A program made the translations under genes and the position numbers. Shown here in pieces: positions 7,666 to 16,359 of a DNA stretch of 35,287 nucleotides (positions within the stretch are counted from its first letter, which is position 1; every line of letters starts with the position of its first letter). The DNA is from Marinicella sp. (GTDB lineage Bacteria > Pseudomonadota > Gammaproteobacteria > Xanthomonadales > Marinicellaceae), in the NCBI GenBank assembly GCA_028284365.1, contig JANQRW010000075.1:1-35287 (forward strand). Reading direction: 5' to 3'. The notes under the pieces were generated by a model. That model made no database searches, was not told the origin of the DNA, and was given only the letters and a program-made list of their open reading frames with translations.

Positions 7666-9222
7666 TTATCCAGCAGGGTACACATAACTGGCTTGCAATC
7701 CTAATGGAATACCAAGCCACCAATAAGCCAATAAAAATACGGTCCAGCCAATTAAGAAGGTAATTGCAAATGGCAACATCAAGGCTATCAATGTACCAAC
7801 GCCGGTGTCTTTAACGTATTTTTGACAATAAACCACCACCAACGGAAAATACGGCATCAATGGTGTGATGATGTTTGAACTTGAATCACCCACTCGATAT
7901 GCAGCTTGCGTTAAATCTGGTGATATACCTAATTGCATCAACATAGGTACAAAAATTGGTGCAAGTAAAGCCCACTTGCCCGATGCTGAACCAACAAACA
8001 AATTCACAAAAGCTGTCAAGAAAATGATTCCCACCACTGTTACAGCGCTGGGTAAAGCCAATGATTTAAGCAACTGAGCACCTTCAATGGCTAACAATGC
8101 ACCTAGATTTGATTGAGCAAAAGCTGATACAAATAAGGCACAGAAAAAGACCATCACTAAATAATATGACATGCCTTGCATGGCCTTGGTCATTGCATCA
8201 ATCATGTCTTTGCTGTTCTTAAAGGTTCCAGAGACAAAACCATAAATCGCACCCGGAATCCAAAACAACAGAAAAATCAGTGGCACAATTGATTGCATCA
8301 AAGGGGCTTGGAACACAGCCAATTCACCTTCATGACGCAGTGGCGAATCAGTCGGCCAAGCAGCCCAAACCAACAAGCCAATGCCAACCAACATAACCAA
8401 TGAGGCAATATAGAAAGACTTACGCTCTGCTGATGAAATTTCATCCAGTTTTGGCAAATCATCAGTCTCACCATCTAATTCAGTAGATGCAAGTCGAGGC
8501 TCAATGATTTTATCTGTTATGTACCAGCCGACAATGATAATGAACAAACTCGATAGTGAGGTAAATGCCCAATTATTCAACGGGTTAACTGCCATCTCAG
8601 GTTGGATGATTTGGGCTGCACTTTGGGTAAAGCTTTGTAATAATGGGTCAATCCCTGAGGGCACAAAATTGGCGCTAAAACCGCCACTAACACCAGCAAA
8701 TGCAGCAGCAATACCAGCCAAAGGATGACGTCCCATTGCGAAATAAATAACCCCTGCCAGCGGGATCACCAAAACATAACCAGCATCGGTGGCAGTATGA
8801 CTGACAATAGCCACTAAAATGATCACGGGCGTCAATAAGGCCTTCGGCGTCCTGCGCAACATCAGTTTAATTGCGGTATTGATATAACCTGAATGTTCAG
8901 CCACACCCACACCCATCATGGCAACCAAGACCACACCTAACGGTGCAAAACCAGTAAAGGTAGTCACCATGGTGGAGAGAAAATTAGCCAATGCCCCACC
9001 TGTCAATAAATTATTGATGATGATCGGTGAATCACTGCGAGGATCTGTGGCACTGAAATTCACCCCGGATAACAACCAGGACAAAACCCAGATGATTAAC
9101 AAGGCAAACAAGAAAATAATGGCCGGATCAGGAAGTTTATTACCTACCCTTTCAACCGTGTTTAAAAAACGTTGTATCCAGCTTTGTTTAACTGGCGCAT
9201 CAGATGCAGTAGTATCGCTCAC
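7666..9222 (-). CDS. AbgT-family transporter
   Basis: A 518-residue inner-membrane protein of the AbgT family (AbgT, MtrF, YdaH). Family members have been described as p-aminobenzoyl-glutamate importers or as proton-driven sulfonamide/antimetabolite exporters; the direction cannot be told from sequence. A soluble N-terminus is followed by a hydrophobic segment at P-D-P-A-I-I-F (about 32-38), then many membrane segments. Conserved-looking segments include G-V-G-V-A-E-H-S-G, H-T-A-T-D-A-G-Y-V, G-F-S-A-N-F-V-P-S-G-I-D and G-D-S-S-S-N-I-I-T-P-L-M-P-Y-F, typical of the family's re-entrant hairpins. Start ATG at 9222 has GAGGAG in front. A likely promoter lies at 9249-9277. Single-gene unit. Confidence 0.92.
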   Translation of the reverse strand: MSDTTASDAPVKQSWIQRFLNTVERVGNKLPDPAIIFLFALLIIWVLSWLLSGVNFSATDPRSDSPIIINNLLTGGALANFLSTMVTTFTGFAPLGVVLVAMMGVGVAEHSGYINTAIKLMLRRTPKALLTPVIILVAIVSHTATDAGYVLVIPLAGVIYFAMGRHPLAGIAAAFAGVSGGFSANFVPSGIDPLLQSFTQSAAQIIQPEMAVNPLNNWAFTSLSSLFIIIVGWYITDKIIEPRLASTELDGETDDLPKLDEISSAERKSFYIASLVMLVGIGLLVWAAWPTDSPLRHEGELAVFQAPLMQSIVPLIFLLFWIPGAIYGFVSGTFKNSKDMIDAMTKAMQGMSYYLVMVFFCALFVSAFAQSNLGALLAIEGAQLLKSLALPSAVTVVGIIFLTAFVNLFVGSASGKWALLAPIFVPMLMQLGISPDLTQAAYRVGDSSSNIITPLMPYFPLVVVYCQKYVKDTGVGTLIALMLPFAITFLIGWTVFLLAYWWLGIPLGLQASYVYPAG

Positions 9223-9248
9223 ATTCGACTCCTCAATTGGTTTGAATT

Positions 9249-9277
9249 GTTATACTCAATATCAAACACTTATTCAA
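9249..9277 (-). promoter_or_regulatory. Sigma-70-like promoter for the AbgT-family gene
   Basis: On the minus strand TTGAAT (9277-9272), a 17-bp spacer and TATAAC (9254-9249) lie 27 bp upstream of the AbgT start codon. Five of six bases match the -10 consensus and four of six the -35. Found by eye only. Confidence 0.5.
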
Positions 9278-9305
9278 GCAGCCATGGGTAAAAATAATTT
9301 TCTAT

Positions 9306-9830
9306 TCAGTTCTTAACCCTTTGATAAGAAATCAAATGCTCCGTTTTACCACCATCTTTATGCCTCATTACAATATAGCCATCAATTTGATCATCACCAC
9401 GTTGATAAAAACTCAAACCGGAAAAATGCACAGCTTTGTCCTCAACTTTAATTAAACGAAACTCAACAAAATCCTCTTTGTCCTCCCAGGCAATAAAATC
9501 AGCAGAGAAATGTTTTACCAACAAAACCAAGCCATCACCCTCCTCTTTAAGCAACATCAATTCATAAAAATCAACGCCTTTTTCCTCATCATACAGCTTC
9601 CACATACCCACCATAGAACCGGCTGAAGCAGGGCTCCACACCTCTTCAAATTGGCTGCCAAATGCCTTACCTTGCCAAGATCCAACCAACCAATCCACAT
9701 CGCTTAAACGGCCTATACCCAAAGGAGCACCCTTGGGTAAATGGTAAGTGTGTTCTGTCAGTCGATTTTGGGCTTTAACCATACCACAGAGCAACAGCAG
9801 TGCACAGAAGGTTAGTATCGATAATTTCAT
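9306..9830 (-). CDS. DUF6265-type exported lipocalin-like protein
   Basis: A 174-residue protein with a signal peptide (residues 1-20, ending V-K-A-Q). The mature part has D-W-L-V-G-S-W-Q-G-K and E-E-V-W-S-P-A-S-A-G-S-M-V-G-M, which I recognise as the core of the DUF6265 family, a small beta-barrel-like domain of unknown function found in proteobacteria and bacteroidetes. The rest reads as alternating beta strands, closing with H-L-I-S-Y-Q-R. Start ATG at 9830 has GGGGA seven bases upstream. Predicted location is periplasm. No functional link to the neighbouring transporter or DM13 gene is evident. Confidence 0.82.
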   Translation of the reverse strand: MKLSILTFCALLLLCGMVKAQNRLTEHTYHLPKGAPLGIGRLSDVDWLVGSWQGKAFGSQFEEVWSPASAGSMVGMWKLYDEEKGVDFYELMLLKEEGDGLVLLVKHFSADFIAWEDKEDFVEFRLIKVEDKAVHFSGLSFYQRGDDQIDGYIVMRHKDGGKTEHLISYQRVKN

Positions 9831-9951
9831 AATTAATTCCCCATATGTTAAGTTATCTTGTTTCTCTAACGAATAAAACCAGCTGAATTCGACATTGGTT
9901 TATTATTTATCTTGGTATCAACGTATCTCAGGAAATACCAAATCTGAATGC

Positions 9952-10119
9952 TCAATCAAAACCATCCATGAATATCAAATCAATAAGATTGGGGTCGATA
10001 GCCACATTAAGGTGTTGAACATCCCCCCTGAAAGAAGCATCGCTGACCACAGCGTCAAGCAGATATGATCCAGCAGATAAATTAACCTCAGGGGCCTCAC
10101 CAACTCCCCAAAAAACCAT
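9952..10119 (-). pseudogene. Orphan C-terminal fragment of a tagged exported protein
   Basis: A 55-codon open frame reads SAGSYLLDAVVSDASF in the middle and ends LIDLIFMDGFD before the stop at 9952. The ending is the same motif found at the C-termini of other secreted proteins here. It has no signal peptide and only a weak start (ATG 10119, no clear Shine-Dalgarno), and the frame is closed upstream by stops at 10132 and 10153. It reads like the tail of a larger secreted protein whose front is missing. A hairpin (GTGGTT/AACCAC) separates it from the DM13 gene. It could instead be a real small gene, or a 3' part left by a deletion. Confidence 0.5.
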
Positions 10120-10152
10120 CGACTTAAGTGGTTAAACGAACCACCTGTTAAC

Positions 10153-10620
10153 TTATTTGTATTGAGCTGCAGTGATGAATTGATCAAATGATTCACACCA
10201 TATAATGGCTGTATTAAAATCATTGATTTCAAGTCCTGCTGGCACTTCAACAATGAAGTTATTGAAAGTTTTGACTTCACCTACTGGCAACATTTTGTTT
10301 TTCAAACGCAGAAAATCTGCCTCTGTTTCAACAAATTCAGGGGATAGGTACAGTATATAATCAGGACCAGGAGACATTGAGCCCTCAAACGTGATGTGAC
10401 CATCACTGACAGTCACTTTCCCTTCAGCCTGATGCAAAAAATCACTGTCTTGCAAATGTTTAACAAACTCGGTTTGGTAGCTGGCATTTTTAGCCATTGC
10501 TGCAACCTGCGAAGAACTGGGTGCATCTGGGGCGGTTATAATTGGCAAGGCATAAATACCAACAGCAAATCCAATGAAGCCAACCAATAAATGGGTGAGT
10601 ATCAAAAATAGTTTTTTCAT
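10153..10620 (-). CDS. Membrane-anchored DM13-domain protein
   Basis: A 155-residue protein with an N-terminal signal anchor (residues 1-27). The rest fits a DM13 domain: A-E-G-K-V-T-V, G-H-I-T-F-E-G, P-G-P-D-Y-I-L-Y-L-S, V-G-E-V-K-T-F-N-N-F-I-V-E-V-P and the closing A-I-I-W-C-E-S-F-D-Q-F-I-T-A-A. DM13 is a small beta-barrel domain with a conserved Cys in that I-W-C motif, proposed to act in electron transfer. ATG at 10620 follows AGGAAA with good spacing. Function here is unknown; periplasmic face of the membrane is the likely location. Confidence 0.85.
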   Translation of the reverse strand: MKKLFLILTHLLVGFIGFAVGIYALPIITAPDAPSSSQVAAMAKNASYQTEFVKHLQDSDFLHQAEGKVTVSDGHITFEGSMSPGPDYILYLSPEFVETEADFLRLKNKMLPVGEVKTFNNFIVEVPAGLEINDFNTAIIWCESFDQFITAAQYK

Positions 10621-10784
10621 TATCGACTTTTCCTGTGTGTTAAACCAAAAGACCTACTAAACCAGAAATCATGTCATTTTTAATCATAGAATCAGGCTTT
10701 TTCACTTGCTAACTGATCCATTATTAACTCCATTTGCCTCCCCAGTCAAACCTGTTTAGAATGATTGGTTTTGGGTACCATTCA

Positions 10785-12005
10785 ATGAACATCAATTGGG
10801 TCAGAGCACAATTCCCAGTATTTCAAACCAATTCCAAAATGGTTTTTATGGACAATGCGGGTGGCTCGCAAACCGTTGGTTATGCCATCAATGCCTTGAC
10901 TGAATACCTGACTCATTATGATGTGCAATTGGGTGCAAGTTACGCCACTTCTCTACAAGCATCAAACAAGTTACAACAAGCCACAAAAGCGATAAAAACC
11001 TTCATCAATGCCAAATATACTGAGGAAGTTATTGTTGGCCCAAGTAGCACAGCCTTGGTACGCATTTTAAGTCTCTGTTTATCACAGAACTGGCAAGCCG
11101 GTGATGAAGTCATCATCACCGATGTTGATCATGAAGCCAACCGCGCGGCTTGGTTAAATTTACAACAACAAGGGCTTATCGTCAAAACCTGGCAGGTTAA
11201 CCCTGAAACCTTTGAGCTTGAAACTGATGATTTATTGGCTTTAATGACCACAAAAACCAAACTGGTTTGTTTCACCCATGTTTCAAATATTTTTGGTAGT
11301 ATCAACCCTGTTGCCGAATGGACTCAATTAATACATCAAAACGGTGCCATGGTGTGTGTGGATGGCGTGGCTTATGCGCCCCATAGATTGATTGATGTAC
11401 AAGCCTGGGGCGTGGATTTTTATTTTTTCAGCACCTATAAAACCTTTGGTCCACATCAGGCAGTGCTGTATGGTAAGTATGACTTACTTAATCACATGCC
11501 TGGGATTAATCATGATTTTATTCAAACCTCACCCTACAAATTTCAGCCTGGCAATGTGAACTATGAATTGTGTTATGCGATGGGAGCGGTGGTACAATAT
11601 TTATGTGATTTGGGCACTGACAATGCCAACGCCCAAATCAACAGAAACAACTTGAACTCCGCCTACCAACAAATTGCTGAGCATGAAGCTCAATTGTTGG
11701 ATCAACTGTTGGCATACATGATTGAAATTCCAGAAATTAAAGTCATTGGTTTACCTCAAAGCAATACAAAATACCGAGTGGCCACTTTATCTTTTGTCCA
11801 CCAGAGCATCAGTTCAAAAACCATTGTAGAACAGGTCGATCAGCACAACATCGGTATTCGCTTTGGTGATTTTTACGCAGTTAAATTAATTGATCACTTA
11901 GGATTGATGGAAAAACAAGGTGTGGTTCGAGTAAGTCTGGCACATTACAATTCACAAAAGGAAGTGCAATTGTTGATTAATGCTTTGAGCCAGGTGTTGT
12001 CTTGA
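10785..12005 (+). CDS. Class V aminotransferase, cysteine desulfurase-like protein
   Basis: A 406-residue PLP enzyme of the class V aminotransferase fold, closest in my reading to the cysteine desulfurase-like subfamily typified by Vibrio VC1184 (TIGR01976). The protein opens with N-W-V-R-A-Q-F-P-V-F then V-F-M-D-N-A-G-G-S-Q, typical of that subfamily. His116 in D-H-E-A-N would stack on the cofactor, Asp193 in V-D-G-V-A-Y pairs with its ring nitrogen, and Lys219 in S-T-Y-K-T-F-G-P-H should form the Schiff base. I chose ATG 10785 because it gives the family N-terminus; longer frames from TTG 10734 or ATG 10761 add unrelated residues. Substrate not known; a role in iron-sulfur assembly is not supported by neighbours. 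Confidence 0.85.
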   Translation: MNINWVRAQFPVFQTNSKMVFMDNAGGSQTVGYAINALTEYLTHYDVQLGASYATSLQASNKLQQATKAIKTFINAKYTEEVIVGPSSTALVRILSLCLSQNWQAGDEVIITDVDHEANRAAWLNLQQQGLIVKTWQVNPETFELETDDLLALMTTKTKLVCFTHVSNIFGSINPVAEWTQLIHQNGAMVCVDGVAYAPHRLIDVQAWGVDFYFFSTYKTFGPHQAVLYGKYDLLNHMPGINHDFIQTSPYKFQPGNVNYELCYAMGAVVQYLCDLGTDNANAQINRNNLNSAYQQIAEHEAQLLDQLLAYMIEIPEIKVIGLPQSNTKYRVATLSFVHQSISSKTIVEQVDQHNIGIRFGDFYAVKLIDHLGLMEKQGVVRVSLAHYNSQKEVQLLINALSQVLS

Positions 12006-12190
12006 ACCACCCACTCTTTAACCCTGGTTTTAGGTACATCTTTTAGATATTCCTCATTTATTGTAACCAATACCATTCATCGGTCTTTAGAGCATCACCA
12101 TAAAGGCCGGCACACTCAAACTTTAGTCATTGCTTCGAGAGATTCTTCCCAGGGAAATAAGGAACACCAGCGAATATACAATTATTTTTA

Positions 12191-12219
12191 TTAACCACTG
12201 AATAAATCAGCTATACAAT
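12191..12219 (+). promoter_or_regulatory. Candidate promoter for the 326-residue exported protein
   Basis: TTAACC (12191-12196), 17-bp spacer, TACAAT (12214-12219), 27 bp before the ATG at 12247. The rest of the gap from 12006 holds no gene that I can see. Confidence 0.4.
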
Positions 12220-12246
12220 GTACAACCTTTGTCAATTTGAAAACAC

Positions 12247-13227
12247 ATGCTTCGATTCATTGTATTAACAGCATTGCTTACACCCTCAGTCTCATCAGTT
12301 TCAGCCCGTGAGTTCACCAAACCACCGAGTATTGCTTTGCGCAGCGAAATCTCTTACGTTGCAGAAACAGTGCTAACGAATAAAAAATACTTGAAAAAAA
12401 GTAAGCAATGGCAGCTTAACTTTTTGCTGCTGCACGACATTCATAACCAGTCCCAAAAAACCATTCAGATTCTGGTTGATAATGACTTGGCTTCATCCTT
12501 GTCATCAAAAGAAAAATACATCATTGCCTATCGAACACACAGAAAAACTAAAATTGATGGTATCACCCGTTATCTACCGTTAGAAAATGGGCCTGTGCCG
12601 ATGTCCGTGCAAGGGGCTGAACCAGCAATATTCCGCAGCCATGAGCAACTCAAAAAACAAATGGCTACAAACCCGCAAATGGCCCAATCCAACCCAAAAC
12701 AATTGATCCAAAATATCTTAACAGGCATCAATAATGAAGACCCAAAAATTCAAGAGTTCTTTATTCGAGAGCTGATAAACTGGAATGGCTTACCTGCACA
12801 ATTGAACCCCAATCAACTTGAGCAGTTGTTAAATGTATTTCTTGATTCCAGTGTCAGTAGCGGCACCCTTACTGCCTTTCTTGAAAACAGGCAAGATTTT
12901 CATAGCGCCCTAGGCGTTAAAGAAATGGCACCCAAAGTGACTGAAATGCTCACTCACATCCCCATCAATTTGAGTAGCGAATCTACAACACCAACTCTGA
13001 TTTATGAAGCTTTGAATTTTCTTAAGTCCCATAAACTAGGAACCTGGGACATATATCAACGCTGGACACGCTCCAATAACCCAAGCATTACAGAACTGGC
13101 CTTATTACAATTGCATCAAATCTGCCCAGAAAAAACATTACAGTTAGCAAAAAGCCGTTTGACCGAATCATTAGTCAGCAACACTTCAAGACGTATTTTA
13201 AAGAGATACGTTCAGAAATATGAATAA
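12247..13227 (+). CDS. Exported protein of unknown function
   Basis: A 326-residue protein with a signal peptide (residues 1-20, ending S-V-S-A-R). I do not recognise the family. The first mature part has K-Q-W-Q-L-N-F-L-L-L-H-D-I-H-N-Q-S; the second half, from about residue 150, is rich in short amphipathic helices (I-Q-E-F-F-I-R-E-L-I, L-E-Q-L-L-N-V-F-L, L-A-L-L-Q-L-H-Q-I) in a HEAT/armadillo-like rhythm, though I cannot assign repeats with confidence. No catalytic motif or C-terminal tag. No strong Shine-Dalgarno precedes the ATG. The next plus-strand gene, a large secreted protein, starts 79 bp downstream and may be co-transcribed. Confidence 0.75.
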   Translation: MLRFIVLTALLTPSVSSVSAREFTKPPSIALRSEISYVAETVLTNKKYLKKSKQWQLNFLLLHDIHNQSQKTIQILVDNDLASSLSSKEKYIIAYRTHRKTKIDGITRYLPLENGPVPMSVQGAEPAIFRSHEQLKKQMATNPQMAQSNPKQLIQNILTGINNEDPKIQEFFIRELINWNGLPAQLNPNQLEQLLNVFLDSSVSSGTLTAFLENRQDFHSALGVKEMAPKVTEMLTHIPINLSSESTTPTLIYEALNFLKSHKLGTWDIYQRWTRSNNPSITELALLQLHQICPEKTLQLAKSRLTESLVSNTSRRILKRYVQKYE

Positions 13228-13306
13228 TGAGTCCAATGACTGTTTGTAATTGAGCTCAAGATAAATTAGACTCGCTACCACAATTATAACTCTAAAGAGG
13301 AAGTCC

Positions 13307-16297
13307 ATGAATATACCAAGCTTACCCAAAGCAGGCTTACTGCTGTCCGCCCTAATCCTAAGCATACCCAGCTCAAATGTTTCTGCAGCGAAGACTGATA
13401 AGCGACTCATAACTGGTCAAGCTGTCAGATTTGATACTTCGCCACCTCTGCGTGAGATGCTTAAGAATATCGAAAAGCAAACCCACACAAGCCAGCAAAA
13501 TATACCCGCTGAGTTCGAAATACCTAATATATTGAACATACCTCCCAGCCAAGCTGAGATGGATTTTTTAAATGCTGCACCACAACCTAGTGCTGGCGTT
13601 AATGGTACCAATGGACTGGATTCGCCGATGGTTGACATCAGTGTTGATGGATTCACTGCCGCTGATAACATAGCTGTCATTGGTGGTGCACCTTTACCAC
13701 CTGATACCAATGGCGACGTTGGTATTCAATATTACATCCAATACGTAAATCTTGGTTGGAAAATCATGAACAAAAGTGATGGCTCAGTTGCCGCCGGACC
13801 TTTTATCGGTAACTCTTTTTGGGATGGTTTCGGCGGTAACTGCGAAACTAACAACGCCGGTGATCCAATCGTTCTGTACGACAAAAATGTAGATCGCTGG
13901 GTATTCAGTCAATTCACCAGTTCAGGCAACCCCGATGGCAGACAATGCTTTGCCATCTCTACAACAAACGACCCTCAGGGTCCATACCATCGTTATGAAT
14001 TTGTTTTTACCGGCGAATTTAATGATTACCCACACATCGGTATATGGGATGATGAATCGGGCCAAAGAAGTGGTTACTACTTTGTAACTCATGATTTTGT
14101 TGATGTTGGTGGACCCAACCAAGGATTTAACCAAGCTTCTTACGCTGTGGTTGAGAGGGATGCAATGTTAACCGGCGATCCAGCACAATTTGTGCGTTTT
14201 ACGGATACCAATTTTTTTGGCGCCTCAAGCTTTGGTGCCCAGCCTGCACATTTAGAAAGCAAAGAATTACCCCCGGCTGGTATGTGTAATCCTTTTGTTT
14301 TAGGGCGACCAGACCAACAAGGTTATCAAATTGTTAACTTTTGTGTGGATTGGAATGACGTTAATAATTCAACACTTTCAACACCATTTATTGCTGCTGC
14401 TGGTGAGTCATGGGCCCCTGGACCCGGCAGTGTTGCACAACCCAACACTGGTCAACAACTCGACACTTTAGCCTCTTTCGGGCGCATTATGTACCGTTCA
14501 AGTTTCCGAGCATACCCTGCTGATAAAGGTTTAGATAACACATTGGTTTTCAGTTTTCCAGTTAATGTAGGCGGTGGTCAAGCTGGTGTGAGGTGGGCAC
14601 AACTTGATTTTCCAACCTCCACTGGTCCAGGTGCAGCCGACTTGATTTTTGAAAATGGCTTTGATCCAGTACTTATCCTGAACCCTGTAGTGGTCAATCA
14701 AGGTGAATATGCACCTGATGGGACAGACAGATGGATGCCAGGTATTTCAGTCGACCAAGATGGTAACATCGGTGTTGCTTACTCTGCTGCTAATAGCGAC
14801 TTGGGTATATTCCCAGGGGTGAGATTCACTACCCGAGGTCACAACGACACTCCAAACACTTTAAGAAACGAGGAGGTTTGTGTTGATGGCGGTGGCTCGC
14901 AAACCAGTTCAAGTGGTCGTTGGGGTGATTATTCATCCTTAAGTGTCGATCCCGTAGATGAATGTACTTTCTGGGCTTCGGTAGAATATCAACCAACCAC
15001 AGCCAATGCCAACTGGAGCAACCGTGTTTGCTCCTTCAAGATGGCAAACTGTGGCGAACCTTCATTCTCATTGGATCAAACGGTATCACAGACCATTCAA
15101 TTATGCTCTGCCACTACCGATGAGGCCACTTATGATTTTGGCCTCAATGCATTCAACAACTTTACTGAATCAGTCGAAGTCAGTCTCAGTGGTGAGCCTG
15201 TAGGATCAATTGTAAGCTACCCAGCTGGAACCACATTCACAAGCTTCCCTGCTACTGGTGGCTTCTTGCTCAGTGGACTGACAGGTCAAGCATCTGCTGA
15301 AGTTGATATGACTTTAACTGCTACTTCTGTCAGTATCACTGATACACTGGTTTATAGACTCAGCATTTCAGACGCCACAACCTCTGATCCAGCTGTTTTA
15401 AATTCCCCTGCTGATAACAGTACAGGTGTCGCATCGTTACCCACATTCGAATGGAATACCGTTACCGCAGCTTTGAATTACCGATTTGAATTAGCTACTG
15501 ATGCAAACTTCAATAACATCATTGTCAGCGCTGTAACAGACGCCCTGACTTACACACCTGAACAGTCCTTAGCTGTTAACACGACTTATTTTTGGCGTGT
15601 AGTTGGTTTGAATAATTGTGGTGACGGAGTGAGTTCAGCAACCTTCCAATTCACGACAGGTAGTTTTGTTACAGGTACGCCAGCTGAGTGTATCAACGGC
15701 ACCTCACCTAACATCGTTTTCTTTGATGACTTAGAAGGGGACGTCAGTGACTGGTCTATACCAACTGCCCCAGTAGGCACAAACACTTGGACACAGAGTA
15801 CAACACAAGCTTTCGCTGGCAGCGCATTCTTTGCACAAGATGTGCCCACCAGTTCTGACCAATATCTGGTTTCACCACCCATTGTGTTACCGAGTATCGC
15901 CGAATCCCCACTGTCCTTGTCATACTGGAACTACCAGGAACTTGAAACTGATTCAGGTTCTGGTAGCAATGCTTGTTGGGATGGCGGCCTATTAGAAATT
16001 TCCACTGATGGCGGTAACAACTTCACTCAAATCAGCAGTGCTGAGTTGTTAGGTGACCAGTACAACGGTGCCATCACTACAAACCCTAACAGCCCAATTT
16101 CAGGGTTGCAAGCCTGGTGTGCTTCTGCTGCTGTACCCGCTGCAGGAAATCAAATTGACATCTCGGTGGTCAACTTGGATAACTATGCTGGCCAAACAGT
16201 CCAATTTAGATTCCGCCTGGGAACAGATAGTGCGGTTGGTGCTGAAGGTTGGTATATTGACAACCCGACTGTTCAAGGCTGTCAAGCTAATAACTGA
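13307..16297 (+). CDS. Large exported multidomain protein with FnIII-like and jelly-roll domains
   Basis: A 996-residue secreted protein with signal peptide (about 1-28) and a strong Shine-Dalgarno (AGAGGAAG). Residues about 100-590 form a repetitive beta-strand domain (P-P-D-T-N-G-D-V-G, D-P-I-V-L-Y-D, R-W-G-D-Y-S-S-L-S-V-D-P-V-D-E-C-T-F-W) that recurs in bacterial exported proteins and looks propeller-like. A D-L-I-F-E-N-G-F-D motif lies inside this domain near residue 446, not at the C-terminus. Residues about 690-790 read as an FnIII-like domain (S-P-A-D-N-S-T-G-V ... T-Y-F-W-R-V). The last 200 residues (V-F-F-D-D-L-E-G-D, L-V-S-P-P-I, G-W-Y-I-D-N-P) resemble a choice-of-anchor-J / MAM-like jelly roll. 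Likely extracellular or surface adhesive; no protease triad seen. Confidence 0.85.
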   Translation: MNIPSLPKAGLLLSALILSIPSSNVSAAKTDKRLITGQAVRFDTSPPLREMLKNIEKQTHTSQQNIPAEFEIPNILNIPPSQAEMDFLNAAPQPSAGVNGTNGLDSPMVDISVDGFTAADNIAVIGGAPLPPDTNGDVGIQYYIQYVNLGWKIMNKSDGSVAAGPFIGNSFWDGFGGNCETNNAGDPIVLYDKNVDRWVFSQFTSSGNPDGRQCFAISTTNDPQGPYHRYEFVFTGEFNDYPHIGIWDDESGQRSGYYFVTHDFVDVGGPNQGFNQASYAVVERDAMLTGDPAQFVRFTDTNFFGASSFGAQPAHLESKELPPAGMCNPFVLGRPDQQGYQIVNFCVDWNDVNNSTLSTPFIAAAGESWAPGPGSVAQPNTGQQLDTLASFGRIMYRSSFRAYPADKGLDNTLVFSFPVNVGGGQAGVRWAQLDFPTSTGPGAADLIFENGFDPVLILNPVVVNQGEYAPDGTDRWMPGISVDQDGNIGVAYSAANSDLGIFPGVRFTTRGHNDTPNTLRNEEVCVDGGGSQTSSSGRWGDYSSLSVDPVDECTFWASVEYQPTTANANWSNRVCSFKMANCGEPSFSLDQTVSQTIQLCSATTDEATYDFGLNAFNNFTESVEVSLSGEPVGSIVSYPAGTTFTSFPATGGFLLSGLTGQASAEVDMTLTATSVSITDTLVYRLSISDATTSDPAVLNSPADNSTGVASLPTFEWNTVTAALNYRFELATDANFNNIIVSAVTDALTYTPEQSLAVNTTYFWRVVGLNNCGDGVSSATFQFTTGSFVTGTPAECINGTSPNIVFFDDLEGDVSDWSIPTAPVGTNTWTQSTTQAFAGSAFFAQDVPTSSDQYLVSPPIVLPSIAESPLSLSYWNYQELETDSGSGSNACWDGGLLEISTDGGNNFTQISSAELLGDQYNGAITTNPNSPISGLQAWCASAAVPAAGNQIDISVVNLDNYAGQTVQFRFRLGTDSAVGAEGWYIDNPTVQGCQANN

Positions 16298-16314
16298 TAA
16301 AAATCACAAGAACA

Positions 16315-16342
16315 AAAAAAGGAGCCTATTGGCTCCTTTTTT
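16315..16342. terminator. Bidirectional terminator between convergent genes
   Basis: AAAAAAGGAGCC, loop TATT, GGCTCCTTTTTT: a 12-bp perfect stem with an A-run on one side and a T-run on the other, so it can end both the plus-strand exported-protein transcript and the minus-strand hrpA transcript. Confidence 0.92.
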
Positions 16343-16359
16343 GATCCCAACTTTCGTTG

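Noticed and set aside
7466-7723. 85-codon minus-strand open frame before the AbgT gene end
   Set aside because: Overlaps the AbgT C-terminus in another frame and has no family-like content.
9975-10280. 101-codon minus-strand open frame
   Set aside because: It runs antisense-frame through the DM13 gene end and the intergenic gap; the alternative frame ending LIFMDGFD has more protein-like content.
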